The notes under the pieces are model-generated. The model worked only from the letters and a program-made list of their open reading frames with translations, searched no databases and was not told where the DNA came from. Made by a program: the position numbers and the translations under genes. Shown piece by piece: positions 52,503 through 60,953 of a stretch of DNA of 64,000 nt; position 1 is the stretch's first letter; every line of letters begins with the position of its first letter. The stretch is from RUG100 sp963542695 (GTDB lineage: Bacteria; Bacillota; Clostridia; Peptostreptococcales; Anaerovoracaceae), in the NCBI GenBank assembly GCA_963542695.1, contig CAUTYX010000002.1, positions 1-64,000 of the forward strand, given 5' to 3'.

Positions 52503-53513
52503 CTACAAAAGGAAAATGTCCGCTTTTGCACAAGCATCCACCATCTCCTTTGGCCATACGGAAACCTGCACTTCACCGATATGTGCCTTTCTAAGGAAGT
52601 ACATACAAAGACGGCTTTGGCCAATGCCGCCACCAACCGTGTATGGCAGCCGCTTTTCCAAAACAGCCTTGTGGAAAGGTAGTTCCGCCCGTTCCATTTT
52701 ATCTTCAATTTCCAACTGGCGATGCATGGATTCTTCATCTACACGAATACCCATAGAAGAAATTTCAAAAGATCTATCCAGTATATCGTCCCATAGCAAA
52801 ATATCACCGTTTAATTCCCAGTCATCATAGTCCGGTGCTCTGCCATCGTGCTTTTCGCCGGATTTAAGCTTGCCTCCAATCTGTTTAATAAAAACTGCAC
52901 GCTGCTCCTTGGTAATACGGTTTTCTCTCTCCTTGGCTGTTAAATCCGGATACCTATCTTCCAGCTCTTGGCTGGTAATAAAATAAATTTCGTTGGGGAG
53001 CATGGTTTTAATTTCCGGATAATGACGGTTCACAAAGTCTCCTAAATTCTTTAGAGCATTGTAAATCTTTACAACGATGGCTTCTAAATATTCATCCGTT
53101 CGTTGCTCCTTTGTAATAACCTTTTCCCAGTCCCACTGATCCACATATATCGAGTGCAGGTTATCCAGTTCTTCATCACGGCGAATGGCATTCATATCCG
53201 TATAGATACCATGACCCGGTTTAATGCCGTATTTCCCTAAGGCCATTCTTTTCCACTTTGCCAGGGATTGCACAATTTCCACATGACGTTCATTCATATC
53301 TTTAATAGAAAAGTCAACCCGGCGCTCCACGCCGTTTAGTTCATCGTTTAATCCACTTTCCGGCGTAACAAACAACGGTGCCGATACGCGGCGCAAGTTT
53401 AGTCCATAAGCCAATTCTTGCTGGAAAAAATCTTTGATTTTCTTAATAGCACGTTGGCTTTCCATATAATCAATAACCGGTGAATACCCTGGGGGAATCA
53501 TAAGCTTAGACAT
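52503..53513 (-). CDS. asnA: Ammonia-dependent asparagine synthetase AsnA
   Basis: Makes asparagine from aspartate, ammonia and ATP. The 336-aa protein matches the AsnA fold related to class II tRNA synthetases: RRVSAPLFV, GLNDELNGVERRVDF, IVQSLAKWKRMAL, GIYTDMNAIRRDE and the C-terminal GGGIGQSRLCM with the motif-3-like Arg. It is the ammonia-using form, sensible for a fermenter that releases ammonia from amino acids. It overlaps queH by 8 nt. No T-box leader is present. Confidence 0.97.
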   Translation of the reverse strand: MSKLMIPPGYSPVIDYMESQRAIKKIKDFFQQELAYGLNLRRVSAPLFVTPESGLNDELNGVERRVDFSIKDMNERHVEIVQSLAKWKRMALGKYGIKPGHGIYTDMNAIRRDEELDNLHSIYVDQWDWEKVITKEQRTDEYLEAIVVKIYNALKNLGDFVNRHYPEIKTMLPNEIYFITSQELEDRYPDLTAKERENRITKEQRAVFIKQIGGKLKSGEKHDGRAPDYDDWELNGDILLWDDILDRSFEISSMGIRVDEESMHRQLEIEDKMERAELPFHKAVLEKRLPYTVGGGIGQSRLCMYFLRKAHIGEVQVSVWPKEMVDACAKADIFLL

Positions 53514-54195
53514 TTTCTTGGTTCTCCTTCTTCAAGTGATAATTGGCAAAAACACAGCCGCAGTAATCTTGCCGGTACAAGTTGTATTTCTTGGACAATT
53601 CTACACTTCTTTCAAATCCGGCTTTCTTTTTAAAATCCTGATCTAAAAACCCCACTCCATACGTTGCTGCCAAGGATTTTCCAATGTGACTAATAACGCT
53701 GTAATCCTTGTGAGGACTCACCGACAAGGTGGTGGTAAACAGGTCGTATCCTATAAGCCCGGCCATCTGCGCCGTTTTTTCAAGGCGCATTTTGTAGCAA
53801 ACTTCACAGCGACGACCGCCTTCCGGCTGTTCTTCCAAGCCTTTGCACCGTACAAAGAATTCCTCTCTTTCGTACTCTCCTTCCATAAACCCTATATGCC
53901 AGGGATTGGTCGGATCTTCATTAAAGGCATTGATACATTGTTGCTGCGCTTCCCTACGTCTCAGATATTCGTCTCTGTCCGTAATATTGGGATTATAAAA
54001 ATAGACTGTTACCTGGTAGTCGGCCGCCAATCTTTCAATAACCGCCGTACTGCAAGGACCGCAACAACTGTGCAGCAGTACCGACGGTCGTGCCTTTTTT
54101 GTCGACGGTTGATCTAAAGGAATCCATCCTTCCTCCTTGTGGTTTTTAAACTCTGTAGAAATCCCCACTAGGGAGCTTTCCTTCTTTCCTGCCAT
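53506..54195 (-). CDS. queH: Epoxyqueuosine reductase QueH
   Basis: Last step of queuosine tRNA modification; QueH (DUF208) replaces the cobalamin enzyme QueG. The 229-aa protein has the conserved cysteine motif LLHSCCGPCS (residues ~40-50), TVYFYNPNI, the CEVCYKMRL pair and the late YCGC motif, which together bind a 4Fe-4S cluster and a further metal in characterised members. Other queuosine genes are not in the window. It heads the minus-strand run and overlaps asnA. Confidence 0.92.
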   Translation of the reverse strand: MAGKKESSLVGISTEFKNHKEEGWIPLDQPSTKKARPSVLLHSCCGPCSTAVIERLAADYQVTVYFYNPNITDRDEYLRRREAQQQCINAFNEDPTNPWHIGFMEGEYEREEFFVRCKGLEEQPEGGRRCEVCYKMRLEKTAQMAGLIGYDLFTTTLSVSPHKDYSVISHIGKSLAATYGVGFLDQDFKKKAGFERSVELSKKYNLYRQDYCGCVFANYHLKKENQENV

Positions 54196-54261
54196 GATAG
54201 GCTTCCTCCTTTAGGAAAAGATTTGTAACGGGTCTTCAATTCCATTTTGGTTTGTTGCCAA

Positions 54262-54290
54262 TTTACAATTTCAACATGTTATTATACCAT
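54262..54290 (+). promoter_or_regulatory. Possible promoter of the ytqA-like gene
   Basis: TTTACA, 17-nt spacer, TACCAT; moderate match, 50 nt before the ATG at 54340. Confidence 0.4.
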
Positions 54291-54339
54291 AATAGCATCT
54301 TTTGGGGGAAAGAATACCAAGAAGAAAGGAATGGAAAAT

Positions 54340-55257
54340 ATGACAATAAAGACAAAAATACCACCGGAAAAAGGTCAACGAATCAATATGATTGGTGCCT
54401 GGCTAAAAAATCGTTTCGGCCAAAAGGTGGTAAAACTATCGCTGGATGGCGGTTTTACTTGTCCCAACCGAGACGGCAGCAAAGGTGTCGGCGGCTGTAT
54501 CTTCTGTTCTCCTGATGGCAGCGGTGAGCTTTCCACTGACATTCCCGGCCAAATTCAGCGGCTTTCCGAAAAATGGCCTAATGTTCACCGGTATTTAGCG
54601 TACTTTCAAAGCCATACTTCTACCTATGCATCGGTTAAAACGCTGGAAAAGCTATACACCGAAGCACTGTCTTATCCTCTCAATAATGGAGAAATTGTAG
54701 GTTTGGTCATTGCCACTCGCCCTGACTGTCTAGGTGATGATGTAATCGCCCTGTTAAAAAAATTACAACAAACCTCTTTTCTATGGGTAGAACTGGGCTT
54801 ACAGACAATACACGGCGACAATGTAAACCGTTGTTACCCTCTTTCAACATACGATGAAGCTATTACCAAACTCCAAGAAGCCGGTATCCCCTATGTTACG
54901 CATTTAATCCTCGGGCTGCCGGGGGAAACGTCTGAGCAAATGAAAGAAAGCGTAGCGTATGTATGCAGTCAGCCACTCTTTGGTTTAAAATTGCATTTGA
55001 TGAATGTGGTAAAAGGTGCCGCCATGAACCATCTTTATCCAAACTATCAGCCCTTTTCTTCTCCGGAAGAATACGTATCCCTGGTTTGTGACTTGCTGGA
55101 AATCATTCCACCTCAAGTAACCATTCACCGGTTAACCGGCGATGTTCCTCGCAAGCTGCTTGTGTCGCCACCATGGAGCTACAAGAAAAGAACTATTTTA
55201 AATGGTATCAACCATGAAATGGCTCGGCGAAACTCCTACCAAGGCTGCAAACTATAA
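54340..55257 (+). CDS. Radical SAM protein, TIGR01212/YtqA family
   Basis: A 305-aa radical SAM protein. The cluster cysteines are spread as CPNRDGSKGVGGCIFC, the TIGR01212 pattern, with the Elp3/MiaB-like core (SLDGGFTCPN, LGLQTIHGDN, HLILGLPGET). A YtqA homologue sits in Bacillus beside a putative rRNA methylase (YtqB), but no such gene follows here. The substrate is unknown, possibly RNA modification. The ATG at 54340 lies 9 nt after AAAGGA; earlier in-frame starts have worse spacing. It is divergent from queH. Confidence 0.88.
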   Translation: MTIKTKIPPEKGQRINMIGAWLKNRFGQKVVKLSLDGGFTCPNRDGSKGVGGCIFCSPDGSGELSTDIPGQIQRLSEKWPNVHRYLAYFQSHTSTYASVKTLEKLYTEALSYPLNNGEIVGLVIATRPDCLGDDVIALLKKLQQTSFLWVELGLQTIHGDNVNRCYPLSTYDEAITKLQEAGIPYVTHLILGLPGETSEQMKESVAYVCSQPLFGLKLHLMNVVKGAAMNHLYPNYQPFSSPEEYVSLVCDLLEIIPPQVTIHRLTGDVPRKLLVSPPWSYKKRTILNGINHEMARRNSYQGCKL

Positions 55258-55306
55258 CTGCATCGCAGCTTCCAAGAATATTACAAAGGGTAATGAGACA
55301 AACAGC

Positions 55307-55891
55307 TTATTGGTCGCTTTCCAAACGGCCATCGTTGTAGTGCTTTCTACAAAGAGGAATGTATAGATCAAGACCTCCCACTACAATCTGTTCCCCTTCT
55401 CGAACCATACGACCATCTTTTACCCGCGCCACCATGGTCGCTTTCCGGCCACACCAACATATAGTCTTAATTTCTTCGATTTTATCGGCATAAATCAAAA
55501 GGTATTTAGAACCTTCAAAAAGCTCATTGCGAAAATCATTTTTCAGTCCATATACGATAACCGGTACATTGCAGCTATCAACAATTTCCGTCAACTCCAG
55601 AATATGGTGTTTCTTTAGGAATTGGCCTTCATCCAACAGTACACAAGCCACTTCGTGCTTTGCATTTTCCCGCAAAAACACTTGCAAAATATTGGTATTT
55701 TCTTCTACCGAAATTGCTTCTCGAGACAATCCGATCCGGCTGGTAATCACACCGCTTCCTTCTCTATCTCCTACCGAGGGAGCAAAAACCAAAACACGTT
55801 TTCCCCGTTCCTCATAGTTATATGCCACCTTAATGAGTTCTGTGGACTTACCTGCATTCATAGTACTATATTTAAAAAACAATTGTGCCAT
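55307..55891 (-). CDS. tdk: Thymidine kinase (type II)
   Basis: Salvages thymidine to dTMP. The 194-aa protein has the P-loop STMNAGKSTELIKVAYNY, the DEGQF motif, and the structural zinc site CWCGRK ... CRKHY of the TK1-like family. The lasso region carries VVGGLDLYIPLC. It is monocistronic and lies convergent to the ytqA-like gene and divergent from the sigma-54 activator gene. Confidence 0.96.
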   Translation of the reverse strand: MAQLFFKYSTMNAGKSTELIKVAYNYEERGKRVLVFAPSVGDREGSGVITSRIGLSREAISVEENTNILQVFLRENAKHEVACVLLDEGQFLKKHHILELTEIVDSCNVPVIVYGLKNDFRNELFEGSKYLLIYADKIEEIKTICWCGRKATMVARVKDGRMVREGEQIVVGGLDLYIPLCRKHYNDGRLESDQ

Positions 55892-56006
55892 TTATGTTAT
55901 CCTTTCCATCGCATAATACCGGTCTATCCTACCATTTTATTGAAACTTTTCCAATAACGTAAATTGTCACATAAAAAACAAAATCATTTTGTTGATTTCA
56001 TACTTT

Positions 56007-56028
56007 GATTCACTTTTGTATCAAAATT
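56007..56028 (+). promoter_or_regulatory. Predicted activator-binding palindrome upstream of the activator gene
   Basis: A 22-bp element with GATTCA and GTATC half-sites that matches the three elements at 57584-57709. It lies ~20 bp upstream of the extended -10, so it may mediate autoregulation of the sigma-54 activator. Confidence 0.55.
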
Positions 56029-56047
56029 ATATATACATACTTATTTC

Positions 56048-56058
56048 TATGGTATACT
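56048..56058 (+). promoter_or_regulatory. Extended -10 promoter of the sigma-54 activator gene
   Basis: TGG-TATACT with no good -35, about 70 nt before the ATG at 56129. A weak promoter of this type fits a regulator. Confidence 0.5.
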
Positions 56059-56128
56059 AATGTTGTCTAGCTCACACATATTTATATCAATATATAATGT
56101 ATGTTTATGTAAAAACGGAGAAGTTTGT

Positions 56129-57505
56129 ATGACAAAAAAAAGAACATCTGTATCAGGAATATTCAACGAATGGGAATTCCGCTCTGTGCTGGATAGTATC
56201 AGCGATGCTATTTTTATTGATGACAGCACAGGCCATGCCTTATGGTGCAACAAAGCATGGCAAGAAATATACAAAGCTTCCTTTGATGACATTGTAGGAA
56301 AGCACGTTTCTGAACTAGAAAAAGCCGGTATTTTCACCCCTTCTGTTGCTACCATTGTCTTAGAAGAAAAAAGAGAAACCACCATTATTCACGAAAACAG
56401 AAACGGCACAAAGCTTCTTTCTACCGGAACTCCTATTATTGATACGGACGGTAATATTAGTAAGATTATCACTACATCTCGAGACATTACCGAACTCTCC
56501 AACATGCAAAGCCGACTTTCCGGCGACAACGACCAAGAAAGTGACCAAAGCAATCCACCTTCTAACCACAAAGTGGTTGCTGCCAGTCTTGCAATGAAAA
56601 ACGTGTTGCAATTGGCTTCGCGGCTAGCCGATGTTGATTCCACCGTCTTATTAACCGGAGAATCTGGTGTTGGCAAAGGTATGATTGCAGAATACCTCTA
56701 TGATAACGGCAATCGAAACAAAGGACCTTTCATTTCCGTCAACTGCGGAGCCATTCCCGAAAGCCTCATTGAATCCGAACTTTTCGGTTATGAAAAAGGA
56801 GCCTTCACCGGGGCTAGATCCGAAGGAAAAAAAGGGTTCTTTGAAGCAGCTGACGGTGGCACCATATTTTTAGACGAAATCGGAGATTTACCACTATCGT
56901 TACAAGTTAAACTTCTTCATGTTATTCAAGAGCGACTGATTATTCGAGTTGGAGGTACCAAGAAAATTCCCGTAGATGTCCGGATTATTTCCGCTACAAA
57001 TAGAAATTTAAAAACCGATGTGGAACAAGGTCGTTTCCGAGAAGATTTGTACTATCGACTAAACGTTGTTCCCATTAACATCCCGCCTTTGCGAGAACGT
57101 GTCGATGATATCCCCGTACTGATACAACTATTTTTAAATGTATATAATGAAAAGTATCATCAAGAAAAGATTATCACATCGGCAGCGGAGAAAATACTGG
57201 CCGGGTTCCAGTGGCCCGGCAACATCCGGGAACTACAGAACATCGTAGAACGTTTGGTACTCACCGCCGGAGGAAAAAGTATCGATGTGGATGATTTGCC
57301 GGAATTCATCATCGAAGGTTCTGAAACCGCTGATACCATTCCAAGGCACGGTTCCCTGCAAGATCAACTGGCCATGACAGAAAAGCATATTCTAACTAAG
57401 GCCGCAAAGCAATGTCATTCCACCAGAGACATTGCACGACTCCTCCAGACCAGCCAACCGACTATCGTCCGCAAGCTTAACAAATATCATATTAAAGTGC
57501 GATAA
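56129..57505 (+). CDS. PAS-domain sigma-54 transcriptional activator
   Basis: A 458-aa bacterial enhancer-binding protein. It has an N-terminal PAS sensor (~residues 15-125), then an AAA+ domain with Walker A GESGVGKG (~177), the sigma-54 contact loop GAFTGA (~223) and Walker B TIFLDEIGDLP (~246). A C-terminal Fis-type helix-turn-helix follows (STRDIARLLQTSQPTIVRKLNK, ~430-458). No receiver domain is present, so it probably responds to a small ligand or redox signal. The ATG at 56129 has CGGAGAA upstream; an earlier ATG would add 23 unusual residues. It almost surely drives the aldehyde dehydrogenase-aminotransferase operon 425 nt downstream through the -24/-12 promoter at 57834. Confidence 0.93.
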   Translation: MTKKRTSVSGIFNEWEFRSVLDSISDAIFIDDSTGHALWCNKAWQEIYKASFDDIVGKHVSELEKAGIFTPSVATIVLEEKRETTIIHENRNGTKLLSTGTPIIDTDGNISKIITTSRDITELSNMQSRLSGDNDQESDQSNPPSNHKVVAASLAMKNVLQLASRLADVDSTVLLTGESGVGKGMIAEYLYDNGNRNKGPFISVNCGAIPESLIESELFGYEKGAFTGARSEGKKGFFEAADGGTIFLDEIGDLPLSLQVKLLHVIQERLIIRVGGTKKIPVDVRIISATNRNLKTDVEQGRFREDLYYRLNVVPINIPPLRERVDDIPVLIQLFLNVYNEKYHQEKIITSAAEKILAGFQWPGNIRELQNIVERLVLTAGGKSIDVDDLPEFIIEGSETADTIPRHGSLQDQLAMTEKHILTKAAKQCHSTRDIARLLQTSQPTIVRKLNKYHIKVR

Positions 57506-57583
57506 TATTTTCAAAATAGCCTATTAGTACTTGCCTTCGACAACATGAATTCCAATATTTTTCTAACATACTATTGACACTCT

Positions 57584-57630
57584 CAATTCGATACAATATT
57601 GAATCAACGATTCATATATGTATCGAATTG
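57584..57630 (+). promoter_or_regulatory. Pair of inverted activator-binding palindromes (UAS 1 and 2)
   Basis: Two 22-bp elements (57584-57605 and 57609-57630) are near-perfect inverted copies of each other, separated by 3 bp. Each is itself an imperfect dyad of the form ATTC-x-ATA ... TAT-x-GAAT. They lie 205-250 bp upstream of the sigma-54 promoter, the normal range for enhancer-binding-protein sites. Confidence 0.7.
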
Positions 57631-57687
57631 CTTTTCCCTCTGTTTTTCAATACCTTCATCAGATTGCATACGATTATACTATATATC

Positions 57688-57709
57688 GATTCAATTATGT
57701 ATCGATCGA
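57688..57709 (+). promoter_or_regulatory. Third activator-binding element (UAS 3)
   Basis: GATTCA ... TATGTATCGAT, the same element in the same orientation as 57609-57630 and 79 bp from it, centred ~138 bp upstream of the -24 box. Confidence 0.65.
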
Positions 57710-57833
57710 AAGCTTGTTTTCATTTGCGTACAATAGCAATTTCGTAAGCAAACTAATACTAAGTTGTCTGAAAACATCTAAAATTCAACAGCTTTATTTC
57801 TCTTATAAATTTTTCTTTTATTTTTTCATATTA

Positions 57834-57850
57834 TTGGCACACCACTTGCG
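57834..57850 (+). promoter_or_regulatory. Sigma-54 (-24/-12) promoter
   Basis: TTGGCAC followed by 5 nt and TTGC matches the sigma-54 consensus with correct GG-to-GC spacing (57836 to 57848). The start point would be near 57861, giving a ~69-nt leader. The 57506-57929 gap holds nothing else but the three palindromes. Confidence 0.88.
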
Positions 57851-57929
57851 TTATACTATAGGTGTTGATTGTAAAAATCACAATCCACATGACTATACAC
57901 TCATTTATTTATTTAAGGAGGTCAACACA

Positions 57930-59354
57930 ATGGCAATGAATGCTCACGATTACATTGCAGCTCTGGTAGAAAAAGCACAGGCTGCACAGGCAGTAGCAGA
58001 AAACTTTACACAGGAAGACATCGAGCTTCTGACAGGTGCTGTAGCTTACGGACTGACAAAGCCGGAGCTGGCAGAAAAATTCGCTAACATGCTGGTTGAT
58101 GAAGGACACATGGGTAATGTGCAGGACAAAATCGGCAAAATCTATGCTAAGGTTAAAGGTTCCTACAAGCAGATGAAAGGACAGCAGTCTGTTGGAATGC
58201 TGGAAAAGGATGAAGACACACAGATGGAAAAATGGGCTAAGTCCATGGGCGTACTGTGCGGAATCATGCCTGTAACCAACGGCGAAGCTACTCCAATCGT
58301 TAAATCCATGATGGCTCTGAAAACAAGAAATGCTATCATCTTGGCTCCTCACCCAAGAGCAAAGAAAACAGCTATGGCTATCGTAACCGAAATCAGAGGA
58401 ATCATCGAAAAGCTGGGATACCCTGCTGACCTGGTTCAGACAATCGAACCTGAAATGGTTAACTTTGAAACTTCCGGCGAATTGATGGCACAGGCTGACT
58501 TCATCATCGCAACAGGTGGTGACGGCCTTGTAAAAGCCGCTTACTCCTCCGGTACACCTGCTATCGGCGTAGGCGTAGGTAACTGCGTATCCGTTATCGA
58601 CGGAACAAGAAACATGAAGGATGCTATTGCTGACATCATGAAGTCCAAGACTTTTGACAATGCTACATCCTGCTCCACAGAAAACAACATCGTTGTATTC
58701 GAAAGCTGCTACGATGAGTTCGTTAAGGAATTTGCTGCTCAGGGCGGATACCTGATCAAAGAAGATTCCGAAGAAAAAGAAAAGCTGAAGAAGACAATCT
58801 GGCCTAACACACCGGAAGACCACAACATCAACAGAGCTATCGTTGCTCAGAACGCTGCTACCATCGCTGGCTTGGCTGATATCGATGCTCCTGCTGACGT
58901 TAAGGTTCTGGCTGCTGAAGAAAATGGCGGATTCGGACTGGAACACCCATTCACAGGTGAAAAACTGTCCCCTGTTTCCGGCGTTATCAAAGCTACCGAT
59001 ATGGAAGATGCTCTGTCCAAGGTTCTGGGCTGCCTGGAATACATGGGTAAAGGCCACAGCTGCGGTATCCACACAACTGTTAAAGAACATGCTGACCTGC
59101 TTGCAGCTAAAGTTCCTGTAACAAAGGTTGTCGTTAACCAGCCACAGTCCCTGACAAACTCCGGCGGATTCGTTTGCGGATTCCCTGTAACCATGTCCCT
59201 GGGTTGCGGAACATGGGGCGGAAACAGCGTTTCCCACAACGTTACATGGAAAGACTGCATGAACTTCACCTTCGTTTCCAGAAGAGTTCCTAACTGGCAG
59301 CCAAACGATGAAATCCTCTTCGATGCTGACGTTAGAGCAAAGGTAGACGCATAA
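57930..59354 (+). CDS. CoA-acylating aldehyde dehydrogenase (sulfoacetaldehyde/malonate-semialdehyde type candidate)
   Basis: A 474-aa NAD(P)-dependent aldehyde dehydrogenase of the CoA-acylating group. The cofactor-domain stretch FIIATGGDGLVKAAYSSG and the catalytic Cys in ATSCSTENN (~residue 247) resemble acetaldehyde and sulfoacetaldehyde dehydrogenases (SauS). The ATG at 57930 has AAGGAGG 8 nt upstream, a near-ideal site. The track upstream of this ATG is promoter DNA. It is driven by the sigma-54 promoter and followed by an omega-aminotransferase. I infer that it oxidises the aldehyde made by that enzyme to an acyl-CoA. Codon use is strongly biased (Arg nearly all AGA, Leu mostly CTG), suggesting very high expression. 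Confidence 0.82.
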   Translation: MAMNAHDYIAALVEKAQAAQAVAENFTQEDIELLTGAVAYGLTKPELAEKFANMLVDEGHMGNVQDKIGKIYAKVKGSYKQMKGQQSVGMLEKDEDTQMEKWAKSMGVLCGIMPVTNGEATPIVKSMMALKTRNAIILAPHPRAKKTAMAIVTEIRGIIEKLGYPADLVQTIEPEMVNFETSGELMAQADFIIATGGDGLVKAAYSSGTPAIGVGVGNCVSVIDGTRNMKDAIADIMKSKTFDNATSCSTENNIVVFESCYDEFVKEFAAQGGYLIKEDSEEKEKLKKTIWPNTPEDHNINRAIVAQNAATIAGLADIDAPADVKVLAAEENGGFGLEHPFTGEKLSPVSGVIKATDMEDALSKVLGCLEYMGKGHSCGIHTTVKEHADLLAAKVPVTKVVVNQPQSLTNSGGFVCGFPVTMSLGCGTWGGNSVSHNVTWKDCMNFTFVSRRVPNWQPNDEILFDADVRAKVDA

Positions 59355-59425
59355 GTCATAAAGACAAAAGCAATCGCTTCGTCTAAAAGACAAAGGAGAC
59401 ACTAGTCTTCTTAGACTGTAAAATC

Positions 59426-59466
59426 TGTTGCTGCTTGGTTCCCCTATCGGCGACTAAGCAGCAGCT
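59426..59466 (+). repeat. Hairpin in the 154-nt gap between the two enzyme genes
   Basis: GCTGCTT pairs with AAGCAGC, extended by GGT/ACT, around a ~15-nt loop, with a T-rich tail. Smaller hairpins lie at 59404-59417 and just upstream. Probably a partial terminator or mRNA-stabilising structure that sets the ratio of the two enzymes. Confidence 0.55.
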
Positions 59467-59508
59467 TATTTCTAAGACTTTTAAGAATTTTAACAAAGGA
59501 GATTCAAA

Positions 59509-60825
59509 ATGTCTACAATTAAGGAAAAAGATAAGAAATATAATATGCATTCCTGGAGTGCCCAGAATGCAGTAGACCCATTGGTTATCACCAAGGCAGA
59601 AGGAATCTACTACTGGGACGAAGATGGCGGCAAGCACGCTGACATGTCTTCCCAGCTGGTAAACTCCAACCTGGGTCACGGCAACAAAGCGCTTATCAAC
59701 GCTATTAAAGAACAGGCTGAAAAGCTGCCGTTCATCGGACCCGGATATGCTATCGACGTTAGAGCAGAAGCTGCAGAAGGCATTGCAAAAATGTCCGGTC
59801 TGCCTGATGCAAAGGTATTCTTCACCAACGCCGGTGCAGAAGCCAACGAAAACGTTATCAAAATTGCTAAACAGTACACCGGAAGATACAAGGTTCTGTC
59901 CATGCAGAGATGCTACCACGGTTCCACTTCCGGTTCCGGAAACCTGACCGGCGAACCAAGAGGATGGGCTAACCAGCCTGGTCCTAGCGGACACGCTCAC
60001 TTTGAAGGGCCATACCCATACTATGCTCCGGCACAGGTTACTTTCAACAGCGACGCTGACGTAGCTGAATACTATTTGGAACAGCTGCAGAGAGTTATCC
60101 GCACAGAAGGTGCTGAAAACATCGCTGTTATCGTTATGGAATCCGTTGTTGGTTCCAACGGTATCCTGGTTCCACCGAAAGAATACATGCAGGGTGTAAG
60201 ACAAATCTGTGATGAAACAGGCATCGTAATGGCTTGTGACGAAGTAATGGCAGGATTCTACAGAACCGGTAAGCCATTTGCCTTCCAGAACTTTGATATT
60301 CAGCCTGACCTGGTATCCTTCGCTAAGGGTGCTACTTGCGGATACGTTCCTCTCGGCGGCGTTATCATGACTGAAAAAATTGCTCATCACTTTGATGAAA
60401 ACCCACTGGTTTGCGGCATGACCTACTCTGCTCATCCAATGGGATGCGCTACAACTGTAGCTGCTCTGAAAGAGTACAAAGACCAGAACATCGAAGAAAA
60501 CGTTGCTAAGGTTGGTAAAGTGCTGGCTGAAATCGAAGACGAAATGGTTGAAAAGCACAAGTGTGTCGGCGAAGTTCGTCACATCGGTCTCTTCTCCGGT
60601 ATCGAACTGGTTAAAGCTCCTCATGTTCCTTTGGTTCCATATGGAAAGGATCCGGAAGGTCTCATGAAGAAGATCTGCGGCATGCTGGAAAAGGAAGGTT
60701 TCCACACTTATTCCCACGAAGCAGTTCTCATCGTAGCTCCTCCTCTCAACATTACCGAAGAACAGCTGAGAGAAGAAATGGCTAAGATGGACAAGGTTCT
60801 GGATTCTGTAGACAAGATGATCTAA
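59509..60825 (+). CDS. Class III (omega) aminotransferase, taurine/beta-alanine type candidate
   Basis: A 438-aa PLP-dependent fold-type I enzyme. Motifs: DMSSQLVNSNLGHG near the N-terminus, FTNAGAEANENVIKIA, CYHGSTSGSGNLTG, MACDEVMAGFYRTG with the PLP-ring Asp, and the Schiff-base Lys in FAKGATCGYVPLGG (~residue 273). The SSQLVN and GPGYAIDVR features resemble enzymes annotated as taurine-pyruvate or taurine-2-oxoglutarate aminotransferases. It would convert an omega-amino compound to its aldehyde for the preceding dehydrogenase. No amino-acid carrier, sulfite lyase or aldehyde reductase is adjacent, so the substrate stays open. It has AAAGGAG upstream and the same biased codon use as the preceding gene. 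Confidence 0.85.
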   Translation: MSTIKEKDKKYNMHSWSAQNAVDPLVITKAEGIYYWDEDGGKHADMSSQLVNSNLGHGNKALINAIKEQAEKLPFIGPGYAIDVRAEAAEGIAKMSGLPDAKVFFTNAGAEANENVIKIAKQYTGRYKVLSMQRCYHGSTSGSGNLTGEPRGWANQPGPSGHAHFEGPYPYYAPAQVTFNSDADVAEYYLEQLQRVIRTEGAENIAVIVMESVVGSNGILVPPKEYMQGVRQICDETGIVMACDEVMAGFYRTGKPFAFQNFDIQPDLVSFAKGATCGYVPLGGVIMTEKIAHHFDENPLVCGMTYSAHPMGCATTVAALKEYKDQNIEENVAKVGKVLAEIEDEMVEKHKCVGEVRHIGLFSGIELVKAPHVPLVPYGKDPEGLMKKICGMLEKEGFHTYSHEAVLIVAPPLNITEEQLREEMAKMDKVLDSVDKMI

Positions 60826-60921
60826 GAAGCTCTTATTTAAGAATTAAGGAGCTCTTGTTCAAAACCTAAGAACTTCGTATTACAGACTCTTATATAATCT
60901 TGCAACCATTGCATAACCATC

Positions 60922-60953
60922 GAAGCAACCTCCCATTGAAGGTTGCTTCTTTC
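60922..60953 (+). terminator. Terminator of the enzyme operon
   Basis: A perfect 10-bp stem (GAAGCAACCT / AGGTTGCTTC) with an 8-nt loop, then TTTC, 97 nt after the aminotransferase stop. Confidence 0.8.

Noticed and set aside
53514..54260. T-box leader controlling asnA
   Set aside because: queH overlaps asnA directly and the region upstream of queH is too short and lacks T-box motifs.
57574..57602. Sigma-A promoter TTGACA / TATTGA upstream of the catabolic operon
   Set aside because: The -10 is poor and lies inside the activator-binding palindrome; the sigma-54 promoter explains the operon better. A minor basal promoter is still possible.
57618..57929. 104-residue N-terminal extension of the aldehyde dehydrogenase
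   Set aside because: It covers the enhancer palindrome, UAS 3 and the sigma-54 promoter; the ATG at 57930 has an ideal ribosome site and gives the family-length protein.
57909..60717. Long open frames (497 and 444 codons) opposite the aldehyde dehydrogenase and aminotransferase genes
   Set aside because: They are by-products of strongly biased codon use in the true genes; they lack ribosome sites and recognisable domains.
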